Assembly (NCBI GenBank): GCA_037951165.1
Contig: JBBDHG010000009.1
Coordinates: forward strand, 9,513,001 to 9,577,000
Direction: 5' to 3'
Source of the DNA: Lophius americanus
Lineage: Eukaryota; Chordata; Actinopteri; Lophiiformes; Lophiidae
Length of the DNA: 64,000 bases
Below the pieces are notes generated by a model. That model did not search any database and was not told the DNA's origin. It saw only the letters and a list, made by a program, of their open reading frames with translations. Positions 59,649 to 64,000 of this stretch are shown piece after piece (position 1 is the first letter of the stretch; each line of letters begins with the position of its first letter). The position numbers and the translations under genes are program-made.

Positions 59649-60260
59649 AGCACATGCTGATTTTAACAGCAACATGTAACCACATTTAACTCCAAATGGT
59701 AAATCTAAATGTTATAACAAAATCTTCTATCTGGATGTAAATGTTGAACCTAAGTGTTTAAAAAATAGGCACACTTACACTGACGTCAGCTTAAGAATTT
59801 AATTTGAGCTAGATGAAGAAAACCACTTCTATCCAGAGTAAACACAATCCACTATTGCATCTGGGCGTTTTTTGAGCTTGTTCTGGGTCAGTGCCGGGAG
59901 CTGGTTCTTCGTTTTGCTACCACAGAAGAAATGGCCCTGGCCCCTAAAAACAGGTACTTAAGAGCAACCGAAAGATTGCTGAGTTAAAAGTAAGAAGCAG
60001 GGTTGTCAAAGAATGGGAGCAGGGTTTTTGTAGCTCCAATGATCAAATGCCTCGTTTACCTGAAAAACCAAAAACACAAAACTTGAATGAGTCATTTTCA
60101 ACATCCTTAGTTTGTTTTTAAACCATCAAGTAAAGTTAAAATTTATATTCAACATTTACAATTAGATTTAACTTTTGGATATATGATTCAGATACAACAT
60201 TTAGATTTAAAATTTGAAGCTAAATGTCGCTAAATGTTGGTTTTGTAATCGGCATGTGCT
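59649..60260. mobile_element. MITE-like element with inverted ends, copy B
   Basis: The left end AGCACATGCTGATTTTAACA and the right end, whose reverse complement is AGCACATGCCGATTACAAAA, are inverted repeats 612 bases apart. The inner sequence near each end is also related (TAAATCTAAATGTTG on the left, its complement CAACATTTAGATTTA near 60198). There is no coding frame. The left half is shared with copy A at 54965. I see no obvious target-site duplication, so the exact borders and superfamily (possibly hAT-derived) are open. Confidence 0.65.
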
Positions 60261-61295
60261 ACTTTACAAATGGCAGCCGCATGTATGTCATTAGATATCA
60301 GCTGTGCTCAGGAGCTGGCCACATCTATCCAGTATTACAGTGACACACCTTCATCACATCCAATTAAATCTGACGCTCTCCACCCATCTGGTTCTTTTAA
60401 GCTGCTCCCCATATCTGCCCAGTCCTATTAGATCTATCAACTTCATCAGTCTCTTCATCACTGATGGCAGGGTTGTCAGACACCACCACCAGTATCAGTG
60501 GTGGCTGAGGAGGTGAACCTGCTGCTGCTCAGGGCAGATACTCTTCACTCACAATCTACCTGAATAGTCTGAGAACCAAAGAGCTGTAGATCTTTGAAAT
60601 AGACTTTCATCTCAGCTCCGTTCTGTCACTCCTGATTGAACTGCACATTAATGAGTTATTTATTTATTTTATCTTATTTTTATTATTACTGTGATATCAA
60701 CAATATAATATTTTTCATCCTGATTCAGGAAAGTTACAGTAGAGAGTTTAGGCTGTCATCTTATACTATTCAAGGCACTTATCCATCTCATTATCTATGT
60801 TTTCCATGCAGAATAACTTTCTTTAAATTGTATCACCTTTGGTATCAGCTGCGTTGCTGCAAGGTTGTGGATTAAATAGTTTGATTTCTAAGAATGTTGA
60901 ACATTCGCTTTATTCTAGAACATGAGCAATTACATGCATGCGGATGGTTTGTGTCCTCTCCCTTATTCTTTTGGGAACCATTGAAACAGGAGGAAATCCA
61001 TTTGCACTATATTGACTATGATGTTGAGCTCAAGAGCTCTGGATGTTGACAATAGACACTCGATGGTCCTCCATTGCTCTTTCAGTTCCCCAGGGACCCT
61101 TTGTATCTGAAGTAACAACATATCAGGCTTTTTTTAATTTTTTTTTATAAAGAATTGATTTACAAAAACGTTTTCCCTTTCCATGGCATTATAGTGTTAC
61201 TAAGCACACCACTCGCTGAAAATCATGGCATAAGCAGAATAAAGGGCATTGCTTTTATGACGCATAAATTATTACAATCCAGTTTGCTCTGTTAT
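60261..61295. other. Unassigned sequence
   Basis: No gene or known element recognised. Frames at 60304-60516 and 60636-60875 are unremarkable. Confidence 0.5.
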
Positions 61296-61299
61296 TCTG

Positions 61300-61386
61300 T
61301 ATTCTGTAACATGCTCTGCTGCTGCAACACTGCAATTTCCCCATGGTGGGACTAATAAAGGTTTATCTTATCTTATCTTATCAGTT
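61300..61386 (+). mobile_element. Rex1-type LINE or SINE 3' tail
   Basis: CTGCTGCTGCAACACTGCAA, CCCATGGTGGGACTAATAAA and a TTATC tandem tail mark the end of a retroelement. The sequence parallels 22625-22707 (CTGCTGCAACGACTAAG, GGGGATTAATAAAG, CTAT tail). Only the tail is present here, so the upstream element is severely truncated. Confidence 0.75.
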
Positions 61387-61393
61387 CTCATTG

Positions 61394-61421
<28 letters not shown>
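61394..61421. repeat. AT microsatellite
   Basis: Fourteen alternating AT units between the Rex1-type tail and the start of the L2-like LINE. It may have expanded at the insertion junction. Confidence 0.9.
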
Positions 61422-61424
<3 letters not shown>

Positions 61425-61449
61425 AATATATACCAAGGACCCCTTTTAA

Positions 61450-63431
61450 TTGGAAAAAAAACTTAAAATGTCTCGTTTGCAGCTAACAAAAACTTCCTGT
61501 AAAGGTACACACCACGGTAAGGTTTTATACCCTACATATCTATCCTACTCAAAGTCCCTTAAAGTGGCTCGGTCGCTGTTCTACTCCAACATCATCAAAA
61601 CCAGTCCTGGAAATTCTAAGCAGCTGTTTTCCACTATCAATCATCTTCTTAAACCACAAACTCTCCCACTTACAGAAATTACAAAAGAGCACTGTAATAA
61701 TTTCATGGCTTTCTTCAAATCAAAAATTGACTCAATCCGTTCTGTTCTTTCCTTCTCTCTACCTATCCAGTCTGCTTACTCACAGTTTGAGATCTCCCAG
61801 CCTCTAAGGTATTTCCCAGAAATCTCACAGCAGGAGGTTGAGGTTATCATCAGGACAATGAAATCCTCCACCTGTGCCCTCGACCCCTTTCCTACGGCCC
61901 TAGTGAAAACTAACATCTCTTCCATTAGTCCCCTGATCACCGCTGTTATAAATCAATCCCTCCAGGCTGGCTTTGTTCCATCTGCCCTAAGAGCCGCCAT
62001 AATCAGACCACTCCTCAAAAAACCTACTCTCGATCCAGAACTTTTTGCAAATTACAGGCCCATTTCCAAACTCCCATTCCTCTCCAAAGTTCTGGAAAAA
62101 GTAGTTGCTGCCCACCTCCAGGACCACCTCAAACACAACAACCTCTTTCAAACCTTTCAGTCTGGTTTCCGCTCCGCCCACAGCACAGAAACAGCTCTGC
62201 TTAGAGTCACAAATGACCTACGGATGGCAGCAGATGCTGGTTCACCTTCCCTCCTGATTCTCCTTGATTTGTCTGCTGCCTTCGACACAGTTGACCATGG
62301 AATACTCCTACACCGCCTACACCACACCACTGGACTCACTGCCACCGCCCTAAATTGGTTTCAGTCTTACTTCAATGACAAAACAGAATACGTTTCCCTT
62401 GGAAGTTCAAAGTCCCGGACACACACCGTCACCTGTGGAGTCCCCCAGGGATCAGTCCTTGGCCCCATTCTCTTCATACTATACATGCTCCCCCTTGGCC
62501 GTGTCAGTCGATATGGACTCTCATTCAGTCGATATGGACTCTCATTCCATTGTTACGCTGATGACACGCAAATCTACATAAAAACGGACACATGTTCCTC
62601 CTCAGCCTCTCCATCCTCATCGTCATCATCATCTCCCCTGTCAACTCTCTGCGCTTGTCTGGAGGAGATAAAGGTGTGGATGAAAAACAACTTTCTCCAG
62701 TTGAATAGCTCCAAAACCGAAGCTATTTTAATTGGCACCCCTCATCAGACCCAGTCTTCCTCCATAACCAGTATTACCTTCTCTGGTCATGACATTCCCC
62801 TCTCTTCATCAGTCACCAACCTCGGTGTAAGATTTGACCCTCAACTCACTTTTGAATCCCACATCAAACACATCTGCAAGTAGTCCTTTCACCATCTTAG
62901 AAATATTTCGAAACTCCGTTCTTCACTCACCTTGAGTGATGCTGAAAAGCTGGTCCACGCGTTCGTCTCCTCCCGAATGGATTACTGTAACGCACTTCTC
63001 AGAGGATCCCTGATAAAAGTCTTCAAAGACTGCAGTAGGTTCAAAACAGTGCTGCAAGGATCCTGATGAGGGTTCGTACACACGAACACATCACCCCTGT
63101 TCTTCATTCCCTTCATTGGCTTCCCATCTCCACCAGGATTGATTATACGATCTCTCTCCTCACTCACCAGTGCATCCATGGTAACGCACCCCCCTACCTG
63201 TAAAAACTACTCACCCCACTGACCTCGACACGATCCTTTCGTTCTACCCAGTCATACCGCCTCCTCCTTCCCCGGACTAAGCTCAGCACCATGGGTGATC
63301 GGGCCTTCTGTTCTGCTGCCCCTCGTCTGTGGAATGTCCTCCCTGACCATCTCAGGGCTCCACAGACGACTGACACATTTAAAAAAGGACTTAAAACTTT
63401 CCTTTTTAGCAGAACCTATAACTGTAATTAA
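61450..63431 (+). pseudogene. L2-like LINE ORF2: reverse transcriptase, 5'-truncated
   Basis: An open frame of 477 codons (61450-62883; first ATG at 61468) covers the link region and nearly all of the reverse transcriptase. Motifs in order: NYRPISKLPFLSKVLEKVV (residue 201 on), FQSGFRSAHSTETALL, LLDLSAAFDTVDH (motif A, catalytic Asp at residue 273), GVPQGSVLGPILF and CYADD (residues 368-372, catalytic Asps 371-372). A TAG at 62881 replaces an expected sense codon, and the C-terminal part then continues in the same frame (FHHLRNISKLRSSLTLSDAE). A frame shift lies near 63020-63065 and a TAA near 63200, before RSTQSYRLLLPRTKLSTMG, LWNVLPDHLRAPQTTD and the natural stop at 63429. The N-terminal apurinic endonuclease is absent. 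All three catalytic aspartates survive, but truncation and stops make it inactive. Confidence 0.92.
62505..62546 (+). repeat. 21-bp perfect tandem duplication inside the LINE RT
   Basis: The 21 bases from 62505 (CAGTCGATATGGACTCTCAT plus T) are repeated exactly at 62526-62546. The frame is kept, so the residues SRYGLSF occur twice directly before HCYADD. Related LINEs carry the segment once. Confidence 0.9.
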
Positions 63432-63590
63432 CATTAATGCTTTTGGTCATGTTTTTATATAGTTATTTTTTTTTTTTTTAATTGAAGCTTTTATCTGCTT
63501 TTGCTTTGTAGCACTTTGAGATTTGATCCAAATGTAAAGTGCATTATAAATTAAATGTATTATTATTATATTATTATTATTATTATATGG
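63432..63590 (+). mobile_element. L2-like LINE 3' untranslated region and tail
   Basis: After the ORF stop come TGTAGCACTTTGAGATTTGA, an AATGTAAAGTGCATTATAAA block and a TTATTA-type tandem tail ending near 63588. This is a standard L2-like 3' end, where the AAGTGC...TATAAAT stem region is thought to be recognised by the element's own reverse transcriptase. Some fish SINEs borrow this tail. Confidence 0.85.
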
Positions 63591-64000
63591 TTTTTTTCCC
63601 TCTTGATTAGAATCCTATTTGACAACATAAATGATATAGTAATGTCAAGAATATCCCCTATAAATTGTTATGTCCTCACTCCTACTATGCATCATAAAAT
63701 GTTAAACCACTAACTCATTTACTAAATGCTCAGGCTAAAGTGTTAATTCCGGCTCCAACTTTCAACACACAAACTAGACCTTTGTGTTGTGTTTATTTCA
63801 ATATTAGTGCCCCTATGTTCTGCGATAACTACTAAACAGGCACAGCATTCGCTACAGACCTAGAAGTTTATTGGACGCAAAAAGTAACGTTGATCAAGAA
63901 TGGAGTCGGGTTAGTTGCTATGTGATGTCCAGAGGTATCGTGGGTCTGTTTCAATTAGCTTTACTCCCCCAAAACTCTCACTATTCATTATATTCTTACA
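63591..64000. other. Unassigned sequence
   Basis: No gene or element recognised to the window end. Confidence 0.55.

Noticed and set aside
61987..62345. Reverse-strand frames inside the LINE
   Set aside because: They are shadows of the forward reverse transcriptase frame.

Overview
The window reads as nuclear DNA from a ray-finned fish, probably a percomorph-type teleost. I infer this from its mobile-element mix: Tc1/mariner, hAT, Rex1-like, Rex3/RTE-like and L2-like LINEs, Ty3/Gypsy pieces and tRNA-derived SINEs with teleost-type heads. The background is AT-rich with many microsatellites. I found no host protein-coding gene, rRNA gene, free-standing tRNA gene, operon or CRISPR array. Almost all short open frames are chance, and the recognisable coding sequence belongs to transposable elements in various states of decay. 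The window is best described as an intergenic or intronic repeat landscape. A few short or rapidly evolving host exons could still be hidden in it.

Layout. 1-9 kb: mostly unassigned sequence, with a reverse-strand Tc1-like transposase relic (3.1-3.8 kb) and two copies of an unidentified modular repeat (4.26-4.9 kb forward, 6.3-6.8 kb reverse). 9-22.7 kb: RTE fragments, an internally deleted Tc1 copy (16.8-17.5 kb), a possible LINE 5'-plus-3' relic (19.5-19.8 kb), a reverse-strand hAT transposase relic (20.1-20.9 kb) and a Rex1-like LINE 3' end (21.7-22.7 kb). 22.7-35.6 kb: mostly unassigned, with two more modular-repeat copies (27.6 and 30.9 kb). 35.6-43.3 kb: a second copy of the same Tc1 family, Ty3/Gypsy gag and integrase scraps on the reverse strand, a SINE and an RTE-like LINE piece. 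45.7-52.5 kb: several SINEs, a second hAT lineage and a Rex3 tail. 53.4-60.3 kb: AT-rich MITE-like repeats, the longest Tc1 copy (56.6-57.9 kb), a fifth modular-repeat copy, a 22-copy 11-bp minisatellite and a 612-bp element with inverted ends. 61.3-63.6 kb: a Rex1-type tail, then the best-preserved element, a 5'-truncated L2-like LINE whose reverse transcriptase frame is open for 477 codons.

Nothing here forms a host pathway. The relationships are between parasites: LINEs supply the reverse transcription machinery that SINEs depend on, autonomous Tc1 and hAT elements give rise to deleted derivatives, and several loci share tails or modules. The most promising undescribed item is the modular repeat family seen at five loci. 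It has a tandem unit of about 140-150 bp and a distinct 3' module, and I cannot assign it to a known class. All family names rest on motif recognition by eye; no alignment or database search was run.
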